From the NCBI RefSeq assembly GCF_007858435.1, contig NZ_VIGW01000002.1, positions 248,001 through 312,000 of the forward strand: a DNA stretch of 64,000 bases, written 5' to 3'. The position numbers and the translations under genes are program-made. Shown here in pieces: positions 52,647 to 62,757 of this stretch. Source of the stretch: Tsukamurella asaccharolytica. GTDB taxonomy: Bacteria; Actinomycetota; Actinomycetes; Mycobacteriales; Mycobacteriaceae. Positions within the stretch are counted from its first letter, which is position 1. The number at the start of each line of letters is the position of its first letter. The notes beneath the pieces were generated by a model. It was not told where the DNA came from. It did not search any database and worked only from the letters and a program-made list of their open reading frames with translations.

Positions 52647-54032
52647 TCAGACGGTGTGCGCGTCCGCGACGTTCAGCGCCTCGTCGATGATGGCGAGGCC
52701 CTCGCGGGCCTCGTCGGCGGAGACGTTGCACGGCGGCACGACGTGGATGCGGTTGTAGTTGGCGAAGGGCAGCAGGCCACCCTTCTTGAGCGCGCCGACG
52801 GTCTCGTTCATCGCCGGGCTGGTGCCGCCGTAGGGCGCCAGCGGCTCCCGGGTCTCCTTGTCGCGCACCAGCTCGATCGCGAAGAAGACGCCCTCGCCGC
52901 GGACGTCGCCGACGGACGGGTGCTTGGCCTTGAACTCCTCCAGCGTGGGCCGGATGATCTCCTCGCCGATCGTCGCGGCGTTCTCGACCATGCCCTCCTC
53001 GGCCATCGCGTTGATCGTCGCGACCGCCGCAGCCGTGGCCAGCGGGTGGCCGGAGTAGGTGAGGCCTCCCGGGTAGGGCTTGTCGGCGAAGGTCGCGGCG
53101 ATCTCACCGCTGATCGCGACGCCGCCGAGCGGCACGTAGCCGCTGTTCGAGCCCTTGGCGAAGGTCAGCAGGTCGGGCACGACGGGCCCGGCCGCGGTGG
53201 TGGCGTGCTCGATGGCGAACCACTTCCCGGCGCGACCGAAGCCGGCCATCACCTCATCGGCGATCATGACGATCCCGTACTTCGTGCACAGCTCGCGGAC
53301 ACCGGCGAGGTAGCCGGGCGGCGGCACCATGATGCCGGGCGTGCCGGGGATCGACTCGAGGATGATCGCGGCGATGGTGGCCGGGCCCTCGAGCACGATG
53401 GTGCGCTCCAGGTGCTCGAGCGCGCGCTGGCTCTCCTCCTCCTCGGTGGTCGCGTAGAAGGACGACCGGTAGAGGAAGGGCCCGTCGAAGTGCGCGACGG
53501 ACTCCCCGCCGAAGTCGCTCGCGAACCGGCGGGTGTCGCCGGTGACGTTGATCGCGAGCTCGGTGCCGCCGTGGTAGCTGCGGTAGCGGCTGAGCACCTT
53601 GCGGCGGCCGGTGTGGACGCGGGCCATGCGGATGGCGTGCTCCACGGCGTCGGCGCCGCCGTTGGTGAAGAAGACCTTGTCCAGGTCGCCCGGGGTGCGC
53701 TCGGCGATGAGCCGCGCCGCCTCGCTGCGGGATTCGTTGACGTGCTGGGGCGCGATGGTGCAGATCTTCGCGGCCTGCTCCGCGATGGCTGCCACGACCT
53801 TCGGGTGCTGGTGGCCGATATTGGTGTTCACCATCTGCGAGCTGAAGTCGAGGAGCTTGCGCCCCTCCCCGTCCCACACGTACGAGCCCTGGGAGGCGAT
53901 GATCGTCATGGGGTTGATCTGCGCCTGCGCCGACCACGAGTGGAAGACGTGGGCGCGGTCGAGCTCGTAGGCCCGGGCCCCGGCGGCGACGGCGTCGTCC
54001 AAGGCCCGGCCGTCCGGCAGCGTGTTCGTCAT
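52647..54032 (-). CDS. class-III PLP aminotransferase
   Basis: A 461-residue fold-type I aminotransferase. It shows the FSSQMVNTNIGHQHPKVV substrate region, VFFTNGGADAVEHAIRMAR, SYHGGTELAI, the Asp of the PLP ring in MIADEVMAGFGRAGKWF and the PLP Lys in LLTFAKGSNSGYVP. Relatives include taurine:pyruvate and beta-alanine or omega-amino-acid transaminases; the exact amine donor is not readable. The ATG at 54032 has TTTGGAGTAAC upstream. Confidence 0.85.
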   Translation of the reverse strand: MTNTLPDGRALDDAVAAGARAYELDRAHVFHSWSAQAQINPMTIIASQGSYVWDGEGRKLLDFSSQMVNTNIGHQHPKVVAAIAEQAAKICTIAPQHVNESRSEAARLIAERTPGDLDKVFFTNGGADAVEHAIRMARVHTGRRKVLSRYRSYHGGTELAINVTGDTRRFASDFGGESVAHFDGPFLYRSSFYATTEEEESQRALEHLERTIVLEGPATIAAIILESIPGTPGIMVPPPGYLAGVRELCTKYGIVMIADEVMAGFGRAGKWFAIEHATTAAGPVVPDLLTFAKGSNSGYVPLGGVAISGEIAATFADKPYPGGLTYSGHPLATAAAVATINAMAEEGMVENAATIGEEIIRPTLEEFKAKHPSVGDVRGEGVFFAIELVRDKETREPLAPYGGTSPAMNETVGALKKGGLLPFANYNRIHVVPPCNVSADEAREGLAIIDEALNVADAHTV

Positions 54033-54229
54033 AGCTGTTACTCCAAAGAATTGTCTGCGGCAATGCCGACTGGCGATATCCGCGGGTATGCGCTGCTCAC
54101 CTGGTCACGTCACGGTGACTGCAACGATACTCGCCCCGTCGAGGGCGATCTCGGCGACTTCGGGTGTACCCGCCGCGTCTGCCATCGACGCCCCCGGCGG
54201 CGGCGGTCACCGTCGGATAGTTTTGCGGT

Positions 54230-55495
54230 ATGAGTGAGACGAGCACGGACCGACAGCCCGGCGGCCTCACCGGGTTCACCGACAACCCCGTCAACGCGGC
54301 GATGGCCCGTGTGCTCGACGACGTGCGCCGCGAGGACCATCCCGGCGCCGTCGCCGACTACATCCCCCAGTTGGCGACGGCCGACCCCGAGGCCTTCGGG
54401 ATCGCGGCGGTCTCGGTGCACGGGCACTCGTACGGCACGGGCGACTACCGCACGCCCTTCACCATCCAGTCGATGAGCAAACCCTTCGTCTACGCCCTCG
54501 CCCTGGAGGCCCTGGGCGTCGAGGCGGTGTGCGAGCGGATCGGCGTCGAACCCAGCGGCGAGGCCTTCAACGCGATCAGCTTCGACCCGTCCGGCCGGCC
54601 GGAGAACCCCCTCATCAACGCGGGCGCGATCGTCACGACGTCGCTGATCCCGGGCGCCGACGGTGCCGAGCGGTTCGCCGCGATCCGGTCCGGCCTGTCC
54701 CGCTTCGCGGGCCGCGAGCTGGAGCTGGACGAATCGGTGTACGCCTCGGAGGCCGGCACGGGCTTCCGCAACCTGGCGCTCGCAGCGCTCGCGCGCTCCA
54801 CCAACGCGCTGCGGATACCCGTCGAGGACGCGCTGGACCCGTATTTCCGGCAGTGCTCGCTGCTCGTCGACGCGCACGACGTCGCGGTCATGGGCAGCAC
54901 GCTCGCCGCGGGCGGCGTCAACCCCGTCACCGGGGAGCGGGTAGTCGGCGCGGAAGTCGCGCGGCACGTCCTGTCGGTGATGACGGGGTGCGGCATGTAC
55001 GACCGATCCGGCGCGTGGATGGTCTCGGTGGGCATCCCCGCTAAGTCGGGCGTGGGCGGCGGCATCGTCGCGGCCACGCCGGGCGAGTACGGCATCGGCG
55101 TCTTCAGCCCACCACTCGACGAGGCCGGCAACTCCAGCCGCGGCGTCGCGGTACTGCAGCGCATGAGCGGCGAATTCGGCATGCACCTGCTGAACCGGCC
55201 GATCATCCCGGTGAGCGCGGTCGCCTCGGTGACCACCGACCCGTCGTCCGGCCGGACGGTGCTGCGCCTTCGCGGCGAGGTGGACTTCGTGGCCGTGGAG
55301 GAGGTCGTGCACGAGGCGCTGAGCCTCGGCCGCGCGCAGAGCGGCAGCACCATCGTCCTCGATCTCGCCGATGTCACCCGCATCTCGACGGTGGCGGCCT
55401 ACCTGCTGACCCAGCTCTCCTCCGACGTGGGTTACGGCGTGCGCGTGGTGATGGAGGACCCGTCCCGCCTGTGCGCGGCGAAGTCCCTCCCCTAG
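54230..55495 (+). CDS. glsA: glutaminase fused to STAS domain
   Basis: A 421-residue two-domain protein. The glutaminase part (about 15-310) has the catalytic Ser-Lys in QSMSKPFVYALAL, NPLINAGAIVTTSL and SGVGGGIVAATPGEYGIGVF. The last ~95 residues form a STAS domain (VLRLRGEVDFVAVEEVVHEA, then STIVLDLADVTRISTVAAYL). It hydrolyses glutamine to glutamate and ammonia; STAS domains bind nucleotides or partner proteins, suggesting regulation. Several actinobacteria have this fusion. The 196-bp gap upstream holds no gene. Confidence 0.88.
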   Translation: MSETSTDRQPGGLTGFTDNPVNAAMARVLDDVRREDHPGAVADYIPQLATADPEAFGIAAVSVHGHSYGTGDYRTPFTIQSMSKPFVYALALEALGVEAVCERIGVEPSGEAFNAISFDPSGRPENPLINAGAIVTTSLIPGADGAERFAAIRSGLSRFAGRELELDESVYASEAGTGFRNLALAALARSTNALRIPVEDALDPYFRQCSLLVDAHDVAVMGSTLAAGGVNPVTGERVVGAEVARHVLSVMTGCGMYDRSGAWMVSVGIPAKSGVGGGIVAATPGEYGIGVFSPPLDEAGNSSRGVAVLQRMSGEFGMHLLNRPIIPVSAVASVTTDPSSGRTVLRLRGEVDFVAVEEVVHEALSLGRAQSGSTIVLDLADVTRISTVAAYLLTQLSSDVGYGVRVVMEDPSRLCAAKSLP

Positions 55496-55535
55496 CTCCG
55501 TCTGCACGGCCTTCGCCACCTCGGGAGAATCGATC

Positions 55536-55552
55536 ACAAGTTCGAAACTTGT
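55536..55552. promoter_or_regulatory. palindrome upstream of the DUF222/HNH gene
   Basis: ACAAGTT, three bases, AACTTGT, 26 bp before the start codon. Many 13E12-type genes are LexA-controlled, but this site does not match the CGAAC-N4-GTTCG SOS box, so its regulator is unknown. Confidence 0.5.
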
Positions 55553-55577
55553 CGGTGGGTCGGCGTAGCGTCGGGTT

Positions 55578-56810
55578 ATGGACGAAGACCTTGTTGTAGA
55601 GGATGATCAGCCGCCCGATCCGGGATCTGCCGACGGCGTGGCCGAGCGGTTGCGTTCGATGGAACGGCGGCGCTGCCGGACGGTGTTCGAGCAGTACCGG
55701 TCGGCGGTGGCGTTGCTGCGGGAGCGGGTGTGCGAGCGGATCGCGGCCGGGTTGCCGCAGGACCGCTGGCAGCAGGGCGTCGCCGCGGAGATCGGGCTGG
55801 CGCTGCACCTGTCACTGAACACCGCCGCGAAGTTCCTGGCGCGGGCGGTGGAGTTGGAGAAGAGCCTCCCGCACACCCGCGCGCGGCTGCGCGAGGGTGA
55901 CCTCTCCCCGGAGGCCGTCCCGGTGATCGTCTCCGGCCTATCGCACCTGGACGACGCGGACCGGCGCCGCGCGGACGAGCAGCTGTGCTCCGACCCGGGA
56001 ACGCTGGCGGGGATGGGGCTCAAGCAGCTCGCCGCCCGCGTGAAGCAGGTCGCGTACGCGCTGGACGGGCGGGGCACCGTCGATCGGGACGCCTCCGCGG
56101 AGAAGGACCGCACGGTCACCATCCGTCCCCTGCCCGAAGGGATGGCGCGGGTGTCGCTGCTGCTGCCGGTCGCGCAGGGCGTCGGCGTCTACGCCGCGCT
56201 GCGCAGGCACGCCGACACCCTGGTCGGGGTCGCCGGGGACCTGCGCACCCGAGGGCAGGTCATGGCCGACACCGCCTTCGCGCGGATCACCGGCCGCGAC
56301 GCCGCCGAGGGCCAGCCGGTGCTGGTGAACCTGACAATCCCCGCGACAGTGCTCCTCGGTGACCGGCCCGGGACGGCGCACCTCGACGGCGGCGGGACGG
56401 TGCCGGCGGAGATCGCCCGCAACCTCATCGGCAAAGCCACCGCCGCAGGCGTCGCCTGGGTCAAACGGCTCTACCTCGCACCTGAATCGGGTGCGGTCGT
56501 CGGGATGGACTCGCGGCAGCGGTGCTTCCCGCCCGGGCTCGCGGAGATGATCCGAGCACGCGACCGGTACTGCCGCACCCCGTACTGCGACGCACCGATC
56601 AGCCACATCGACCACGTCGTGCCAGACGCGAAAGGCGGCCCCACCGAGTTCGCGAACGGGCAGGGCCTGTGCGCGGCATGCAACTACGCCAAGGAAGCCA
56701 CCGGCTGGCACAGCGCAGTCATCGACGATCCGAGCGGACGGCACACCGTCGAAACGGTAACCCCCACAAGACATAAGCACCGATCCACGGCGCCGGACCA
56801 GGCCGCCTGA
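55578..56810 (+). CDS. DUF222/HNH endonuclease protein (13E12 type)
   Basis: A 410-residue protein. The long N-terminal DUF222 region includes IGLALHLSLNTAAKFLARAV and LPHTRARLREGDLSPEAVPV. The C-terminal HNH domain has IRARDRYCRTPYCDAP, then HIDHVVPDAKGG and NGQGLCAACNYAKEA, with two CxxC-type pairs for zinc. These genes are highly repeated in mycolata, sometimes mobile-like, and their role is unknown. The single copy here is intact. Confidence 0.87.
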   Translation: MDEDLVVEDDQPPDPGSADGVAERLRSMERRRCRTVFEQYRSAVALLRERVCERIAAGLPQDRWQQGVAAEIGLALHLSLNTAAKFLARAVELEKSLPHTRARLREGDLSPEAVPVIVSGLSHLDDADRRRADEQLCSDPGTLAGMGLKQLAARVKQVAYALDGRGTVDRDASAEKDRTVTIRPLPEGMARVSLLLPVAQGVGVYAALRRHADTLVGVAGDLRTRGQVMADTAFARITGRDAAEGQPVLVNLTIPATVLLGDRPGTAHLDGGGTVPAEIARNLIGKATAAGVAWVKRLYLAPESGAVVGMDSRQRCFPPGLAEMIRARDRYCRTPYCDAPISHIDHVVPDAKGGPTEFANGQGLCAACNYAKEATGWHSAVIDDPSGRHTVETVTPTRHKHRSTAPDQAA

Positions 56811-56825
56811 CCGAGCACGCGCCGA

Positions 56826-58379
56826 TCAGCGCGCGGTGACGACCACCCGGTGCCACCCGGTGGCACCGTCGGGGGCGGGCGGCGCCTGCGCATCGGTCTG
56901 GACCTTCCCCGCCGCGTCGGTGGCACGCACCTCGAGGGTGTGCTCGCCTCGTTCGAGTGGGATCGGGACGCTCCATTGCCGCCAGGTGTCGGGACCGACG
57001 GTGTCCGCGAGCCGGGCCGGCACCCACTCACCGCCGTCGGCGCGGACCTCCACACGGGCGATGCCGGTGTGCTGCGCCCAGGCGACCCCGGCCACGGTCA
57101 CCTCACCGGCGGCGACGGATCCGCGCGGCACGTCGATGCGCGACTGCACCTTGACCGGGCCGAGCGCCGACCACCCCCGCGGCGTCCAGTAGCCCTGGTC
57201 GGCGGCGAAGGTCGTGACCTTGAGCGAGGTCACCCACTTGGTCGCCGAGACGTAGCCGTACAGGCCTGGCACCACGAGCCGGGCCGGGAAGCCGTGGATG
57301 ACGGGCAGCGGCTCGCCGTTCATGCCGATGGCGAGCAGCGCAGCGCGGGCGGGATCGCGTAGCACCTCCAGCGGGGTGCCCGCGGTGAAGCCGTCGCTGC
57401 TGCGCGAGAGCACCATGTCGGCGCCCGCCCGGGGCCGCGCACGCTCCAACAGCGCCCGGATCGGGTAGCCGAGCCAGAGGGCGTTGCCGATGAGGTCGCC
57501 GCCCACCTCGTTGCTCACGCACGCGAGCGTCGCGTGGTGCTCCTCCAGCGGTAGCGCCAACAGCTCGTCCCACGTGAGGGTGAAGGGCGCGTCGACCATG
57601 CCGTGCACCTGCAGCGACCAGGCCGCCGGATCGAGCTGAGGCACGCGCAGCGCGGTGTCGATGCGATAGAAGTCCGCGGTGGGCGTGATGTACGGGGTGA
57701 GCCGGTCGATCCCCAGGTCGGCGCCCGACGGGACCGCCGCCGCCGGCGTCTTCGGTAGCGGCAGCCGGAGCGTCTCCTGCGCGGCCTTCACCGCCACCGC
57801 TCCCGCCGAGAGCAGGCGGGCCCCGGCGAGGGCGAGCAGCGTCGTCCCCGTGGCCGCGCCCGCGACGAGGAGGAAGCCGCGCCGGTCGATCGCGGCACTC
57901 CCGCCCGGGGCTTCCGCGTCGGGGCGCAGGCGACGTATCGCCTGCCACAGCACCAGGAGAGCTGCGGCGATGCCCACGAGGCTCGGGACCGCCCACGTCG
58001 CCGTCGCGTCCGGGCGCAGGAGGGCCGTGATCGCTCCCACGATCCCGACGATGCCGAACAGCACCGCGCCCCAGGGCGGGCGGCGCAGTTCGAGCATGCC
58101 CGCGGCCGCCGCGCCCAGGGCCAGCACGACGCCCATCGTGCCGAGCAGGACCGCCTTGTCGGCGGTGCCGAAGGATTCGACGGCGAAGTCCTTGAGCCAC
58201 GGCGGCGCGGCGTCGATGACCGTCGCGCCGCCCGCGAAGACCGTGCTGGCCCCGGGAGCGAGGACGGCGGCGACGAGCTCCGCCACCGCCAATCCCGCGA
58301 CGCCGGCGAGGACTCCGGCCAGCGCGGCGACCCAGGCCGGCGCGCGGACCTCGGCGGGAGTCGCGGTCTCCTCGGACAT
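56826..58379 (-). CDS. membrane-anchored sulfite-oxidase-family molybdopterin enzyme
   Basis: A 517-residue protein. About five membrane helices fill residues 15-200 (VAALAGVLAGVAGLAVAELV and others). The molybdopterin domain follows (about 230-420), with the molybdenum-ligating Cys in LACVSNEVGGDLIGNALW, and a C-terminal immunoglobulin-like domain (about 420-517). The catalytic domain lies outside the membrane. The substrate is unknown; related YedY-type enzymes reduce methionine sulfoxide, and others oxidise sulfite. Confidence 0.85.
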   Translation of the reverse strand: MSEETATPAEVRAPAWVAALAGVLAGVAGLAVAELVAAVLAPGASTVFAGGATVIDAAPPWLKDFAVESFGTADKAVLLGTMGVVLALGAAAAGMLELRRPPWGAVLFGIVGIVGAITALLRPDATATWAVPSLVGIAAALLVLWQAIRRLRPDAEAPGGSAAIDRRGFLLVAGAATGTTLLALAGARLLSAGAVAVKAAQETLRLPLPKTPAAAVPSGADLGIDRLTPYITPTADFYRIDTALRVPQLDPAAWSLQVHGMVDAPFTLTWDELLALPLEEHHATLACVSNEVGGDLIGNALWLGYPIRALLERARPRAGADMVLSRSSDGFTAGTPLEVLRDPARAALLAIGMNGEPLPVIHGFPARLVVPGLYGYVSATKWVTSLKVTTFAADQGYWTPRGWSALGPVKVQSRIDVPRGSVAAGEVTVAGVAWAQHTGIARVEVRADGGEWVPARLADTVGPDTWRQWSVPIPLERGEHTLEVRATDAAGKVQTDAQAPPAPDGATGWHRVVVTAR

Positions 58380-58483
58380 GGGTCAAGCCTGGCACGCGGG
58401 GGCCGCGCTCGCGAGCGGTCGTCCGGATACCTCACGGAACCCTAAGAATCGCCGGCGGCGACGGCCCCGTCGTCAGCGCTGCG

Positions 58484-60127
58484 TCAGCCGCGCGTGTCCA
58501 CCACGGTGTAGGTCTCGTCGGCGTATTCGGCGCGGATGACCTTCTTGTCGAACTTCCCGACCGAGGTCTTGGGTACCTCCGTGACGAACGCCCAACGCTC
58601 GGGGAGCTGCCACTTGGGCAGCAGATCACTCAGGAAGGCCCGCTGCTTCTCGGCGTCGGCGTCGGCCTCGTCCTTGACCACGGCGAGCACGAAGGGACGC
58701 TCGCCCCACTTCTCGTCGGGTACGCCGACGACGGCGGCCTCCGCGATGGTCGGGTTGCTCATGACCGTGTTCTCCAGCTCGACGGAGCTGATCCACTCAC
58801 CGCCGGTCTTGATCATGTCCTTGGTGCGGTCGCGGATGGTCATGAAGCCGTCCGGGCTGATCGACGCCACATCGCCGGTGCGCAGCCAGCCGTCGTGGAA
58901 CTTCGACTCGTCGGCGACGTTGCCCTCGGGCGAGTAGTAGGAGCCGGTGATCCAGGGACCGCGGACCTCCAGCTCGCCGGCGGCCTCGCCGTCCCAGGGC
59001 TGCTCGTTGCCCTCGTCGTCGATGAGACGCGCCTGCACCGACGCGGGGAAGCGGCCCTGCGTGACGCGGTAGGCGAACTCCTCGGTCGCGTCCTCGATGC
59101 CGAAGGGCGGGCGCGAGACCGAGCCGAGCGGCGAGGTCTCGGTCATGCCCCAGGCGTGCACGATGCGCGTGCCGAGCTTGTCGAAGGTGCGGATCATCGA
59201 CGGGGGCACGGCGGCGCCGCCGACGACGACCTCGCGCAGGTGGGAGATGTCCTGCGGCTTCGCGGCGAGCTGCGCGGCGACGCCGGCCCAGATGGTGGGC
59301 ACGGCAGCGGCGAAGGTCGCCTTCGTGGCGTCGAGGATCTGCAGCAGCGGCTCGGGCTGCAGGAAGCGGTCGGGCATGATCAGCGTGATGCCGCCCATCA
59401 TCGCCGCGTAGGGCAGTCCCCACGACATGACGTGGAACATCGGCACGATGGCGAGCACGGAGTCGGCGTTGCCGAGCGCCATGCCCGACGACGAGTTCAC
59501 CTGCATCGAGTGCAGCCAGATGCTGCGGTGGCTGTAGACGACGCCCTTGGGGTCGCCGGTGGTGCCGGAGGTGTAGCACATGACGGCCGGGTCGCGCTCC
59601 GCGATCTCGGGCCACGCGAAAGTGGTGGACTCGCCGGCGAGGAGCTCGTCGAAGGAGTGCACCGTGATGCCCTCGGGCGCCTCGAGCGCTTCCTTGGGGC
59701 CGTTCGCGACGATGACGTGCTGCACGTTCGGGGTCGCGGCCAGGTACTTGCCGAGCAGCGGCGCGACGGAGGCGTCGACGAGGATCACCTTGTCGTCGGC
59801 CTGGTTGATGATGAACACGGCCTGCTCGGGCGAGAGTCGCAGGTTCAGGGTGTGGAGCACGGCACCCATCGCAGGCACGCCGGCGTAAGCCACCTGGTGC
59901 TCGTTGTTGTTCCACATGAACGTCGCGACGCGGTCGCCGCGCTGCACGCCCAGCTTCGTGAGGGCGTGGGCGAGCTGCGCGGCCTTGTCGCCGACCTCGG
60001 CGAAGGAGAGGTCGCGGAGCCCCTCGCCGGTCCACGTGGTGATCTTGGCCTCGGGGAAGACGCGGCGGCTGTACTCGACGAGACGAGCGATCGTCAGCTC
60101 GCCGTCCTGCATCGTGGTCGCAATCAC
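58484..60127 (-). CDS. long-chain acyl-CoA ligase (FadD-type)
   Basis: A 547-residue AMP-forming ligase. P-loop-like motif MCYTSGTTGDPKGVVYSHRS, the A5 motif WGMTETSPLGS, A7 DGWLRTGDVASI, A8 RTKDMIKTGGEWIS and the A10 Lys in TSVGKFDKKVIRAEY. It activates a fatty or aromatic acid as acyl-AMP and then acyl-CoA; exact chain length unknown. The annotated start is a GTG at 60127; an ATG five codons in is possible. Confidence 0.88.
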   Translation of the reverse strand: MIATTMQDGELTIARLVEYSRRVFPEAKITTWTGEGLRDLSFAEVGDKAAQLAHALTKLGVQRGDRVATFMWNNNEHQVAYAGVPAMGAVLHTLNLRLSPEQAVFIINQADDKVILVDASVAPLLGKYLAATPNVQHVIVANGPKEALEAPEGITVHSFDELLAGESTTFAWPEIAERDPAVMCYTSGTTGDPKGVVYSHRSIWLHSMQVNSSSGMALGNADSVLAIVPMFHVMSWGLPYAAMMGGITLIMPDRFLQPEPLLQILDATKATFAAAVPTIWAGVAAQLAAKPQDISHLREVVVGGAAVPPSMIRTFDKLGTRIVHAWGMTETSPLGSVSRPPFGIEDATEEFAYRVTQGRFPASVQARLIDDEGNEQPWDGEAAGELEVRGPWITGSYYSPEGNVADESKFHDGWLRTGDVASISPDGFMTIRDRTKDMIKTGGEWISSVELENTVMSNPTIAEAAVVGVPDEKWGERPFVLAVVKDEADADAEKQRAFLSDLLPKWQLPERWAFVTEVPKTSVGKFDKKVIRAEYADETYTVVDTRG

Positions 60128-60172
60128 GGTGGTGGAGACTCCTTCTCAGATGGGAACTGCGGCCGGCAACGA

Positions 60173-60943
60173 CTACTGGCTGGTGATCTGGTTGATCAGG
60201 CGCACGACCGACCTCGGGGCGAACTTACTCGAATTGGACAGCACCGTGGTCAAGGTTCCGACGGAATAGTGGATCCGGGGTAGGAACGGCACACGGATCC
60301 CGGGATGCACCGAGTTCCACACCTGCTCGGCGACCTCCTCCGGAGTGAGGTTCACCCCGAGGGTGCGCGTGCTCTTGGCGTCGGTATCGGCGAGAGCCGT
60401 CTTCGCCCACAGCGGCCAGATCGCGACGACGCGCACGCCGTGCTTCTCCCATTCCAGCTCCAGCGCCTCGGTGAGACCGGAGACGTAGAACTTCGCCGAA
60501 CTGTAGGTGGCGATGCCGGGCTGGCCGTAGATCGCCGATGCCGAGCTGATGTTCACCAGGTGCGCGCCCGGCCGCCCCTTGAGGTACGGCAGCGCGGCCT
60601 TCGCGCCGTACGTGACGCCCAGGGCGTCGATGTCGATCTGCAGCTTGATCTGCTGCGGCGTGATCTCCTCGAGGTCGCCGCCGAAGAGCACGCCCGCGTT
60701 GTTGTCCAGCACCGTCAGATCACCGCCGGTGTGCTGCGTGAAATCGGCGAGCGCCGCCTCCCACTGGTCGTAGTCGGTCACGTCGAGCACGCCGGTCACG
60801 ATCGCGGGATGCGCGGCCTTCAACTCCTCCAGCGCGGCGGCGTTGACGTCGTAGACGCCCACCGTCCACCCCTCGGACAGGAAACGCAGGGCCGTGGCCC
60901 GGCCGATGCCCTGGGCACCGCCGGAGATGAAGATCGATGGCAT
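60173..60943 (-). CDS. short-chain dehydrogenase/reductase
   Basis: A 256-residue SDR. Cofactor motif ISGGAQGIGRATAL, NNAGVLFGG, catalytic Ser in VNISSASAIYG and the Tyr-x-x-x-Lys as YSSAKFYVSG. An Asp after the second strand (VYDVNA) suggests NAD(H). Substrate unknown. It precedes the acyl-CoA ligase by 45 bp and may be in the same operon. Start ATG 60943 replaces an in-frame TTG 9 bp earlier. Confidence 0.85.
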   Translation of the reverse strand: MPSIFISGGAQGIGRATALRFLSEGWTVGVYDVNAAALEELKAAHPAIVTGVLDVTDYDQWEAALADFTQHTGGDLTVLDNNAGVLFGGDLEEITPQQIKLQIDIDALGVTYGAKAALPYLKGRPGAHLVNISSASAIYGQPGIATYSSAKFYVSGLTEALELEWEKHGVRVVAIWPLWAKTALADTDAKSTRTLGVNLTPEEVAEQVWNSVHPGIRVPFLPRIHYSVGTLTTVLSNSSKFAPRSVVRLINQITSQ

Positions 60944-61104
60944 GGCGTCCAACCTACCCGCTGGTCAGGCCGGGGTAAAGACCCTACTGAGGGTCACTCA
61001 ATTGGCGGCGGTTCACCGGCCGCGGTCCCGTGCGGGAGGCCCGACGAGGCCTTCCTCCTGCGCATGACACCATCGATCCACCCCATGCTCCACGAGAGGA
61101 CCGG

Positions 61105-62565
61105 ATGAGCTCGCTCTTCGACCACGTCCACACCGGCATCAGCTGGCTCAGCACGAACTTGTACAACTACGTGTTGATCTACCTGCTGCTGGGCGTCGGC
61201 GCGTACATGACGGTCCGCACCCGGTTCGTCCAGGTCCGCCTGCTACCCAGCATGATCCGCGCGATCGGCTCATCGCGCTCGGACGCCGAGGGCGGCATCT
61301 CTTCGTTCCAGGCGTTCTGCGTGGGCCTCGCATCGCGGGTCGGCACCGGCAACATCGCCGGCGTGAGCGTGGCGCTCGTGCTCGGCGGCCCGGGCGCGGT
61401 CTTCTGGATGTGGGTCGTGGCGCTCGTCGGCATGGCGACGGCCTTCGTGGAGGCAACGCTCGCGCAGCTGTTCAAGGTGCAGGGCGCCGACGGCAGCTTC
61501 CGCGGCGGCCCCGCCTATTACATCCAGCGTGGGCTCGGGTCGCGTCGCTGGGGAATGGTCTTCGCGGTGCTGTTGATCTTCGCCTTCGGTTTCGCCTTCA
61601 ACATGGTGCAGGCCAACACGATCGGCAGCTCGCTCGCGGCCACCTTCCAGGTCGACACGGCGTGGATCGCGGTCGGCCTCATGGTGGTCACGGCGCCAAT
61701 CCTCTACGGCGGCGTCCGTCGTATCGCGAAGGTCGCCGAGATGATCCTGCCCGCCATGGCACTGATCTACGTCGGCATCGCGCTGGTGATCATCGCCCTC
61801 AACATCACGGCCTTCCCCGAGGTGATTCGCCAGATCATCGCCGGGGCCTTCGGGCTCGACGAGGCCCTCGCCGGCACCGCGGGCGGCATCCTGGCCGCGC
61901 TGCTCAACGGTGTGAAGCGCGGTCTGTTCTCGAACGAGGCCGGCATGGGCAGCGCGCCCAACACGGCGGCCACCGCCACCGTTTCGCATCCGGTGAAGCA
62001 GGGCCTGATCCAGTCCTTCGGCGTCTTCGTCGACACCATGGTCGTGTGCACCGCGACCGCGTTCATCGTGCTGGTCTCCGGCGTCTACACGCCCGGAAGT
62101 GACCCGGAGTCCGGCGGCGCCGTGCTCACCCAGGATTCCGTCGCGGCCGTGCTCGGAACCTGGACGACGGTGCCGATGGCCCTCCTGGTCTTCGTCTTCG
62201 CGTTCTCGTCGATCATCGGCAACTACTCCTACGCCGAGATCAATCTCAACTTCCTCGGCGTCGAGGGTTCGCGCCTGCGCTTCCTGCAGACGCTCGTCCT
62301 CGCGGCCGTCGTCGTCGGAACACTAGCGGAGCTCGACACCGTGTGGATGCTCGCCGACGTGGCGATGGCCTTCATGGCGGCGGTGAACCTGGTCGCGATC
62401 GCGCTGCTGGGGTCGTGGGCCTTCGGAGCGCTCCGCGACTACGACGCCATGACCAAGCGCGGCGTGGACGAGCGGTTCGTCGGGCGCGGCAATCCACACC
62501 TCCCCGGCGACCTGCCGGGAGACGTATGGGACCCCCTCGACGAGGCAACGCCCGCCGCGCGCTGA
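61105..62565 (+). CDS. alanine/glycine:cation symporter
   Basis: A 486-residue AGCS-family transporter with about ten to eleven membrane helices. The family signature is present as QAFCVGLASRVGTGNIAGVS and a later NGVKRGLFSNEAGMGSAPNT. It imports alanine or glycine with Na+ or H+. ATG 61105 is preceded by GAGAGGA; the open frame reaches 61030 without conservation. The gap 62566-62757 shows no gene. Confidence 0.9.
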   Translation: MSSLFDHVHTGISWLSTNLYNYVLIYLLLGVGAYMTVRTRFVQVRLLPSMIRAIGSSRSDAEGGISSFQAFCVGLASRVGTGNIAGVSVALVLGGPGAVFWMWVVALVGMATAFVEATLAQLFKVQGADGSFRGGPAYYIQRGLGSRRWGMVFAVLLIFAFGFAFNMVQANTIGSSLAATFQVDTAWIAVGLMVVTAPILYGGVRRIAKVAEMILPAMALIYVGIALVIIALNITAFPEVIRQIIAGAFGLDEALAGTAGGILAALLNGVKRGLFSNEAGMGSAPNTAATATVSHPVKQGLIQSFGVFVDTMVVCTATAFIVLVSGVYTPGSDPESGGAVLTQDSVAAVLGTWTTVPMALLVFVFAFSSIIGNYSYAEINLNFLGVEGSRLRFLQTLVLAAVVVGTLAELDTVWMLADVAMAFMAAVNLVAIALLGSWAFGALRDYDAMTKRGVDERFVGRGNPHLPGDLPGDVWDPLDEATPAAR

Positions 62566-62757
62566 GTGCGACTGAGCCGACGGCACCTTCTCGGCTGCTA
62601 CTGCTCCACTGGTCCCGGGAACGACGAGATCTGGTTCTGGAATTCGTCAGACACCGTGGTCGCCGACCTGTTCGCCATGTCGATCGTGAAACTCCGCTAG
62701 GTCCGCGACAATGTCACGAACTCGTTCGCTCGGGTGTCCCAAGGCAGCAAAGAGCCG

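Noticed and set aside
55536-55552. SOS (LexA) box before the DUF222/HNH gene
   Set aside because: The palindrome ACAAGTT-N3-AACTTGT does not fit CGAAC-N4-GTTCG spacing or sequence.
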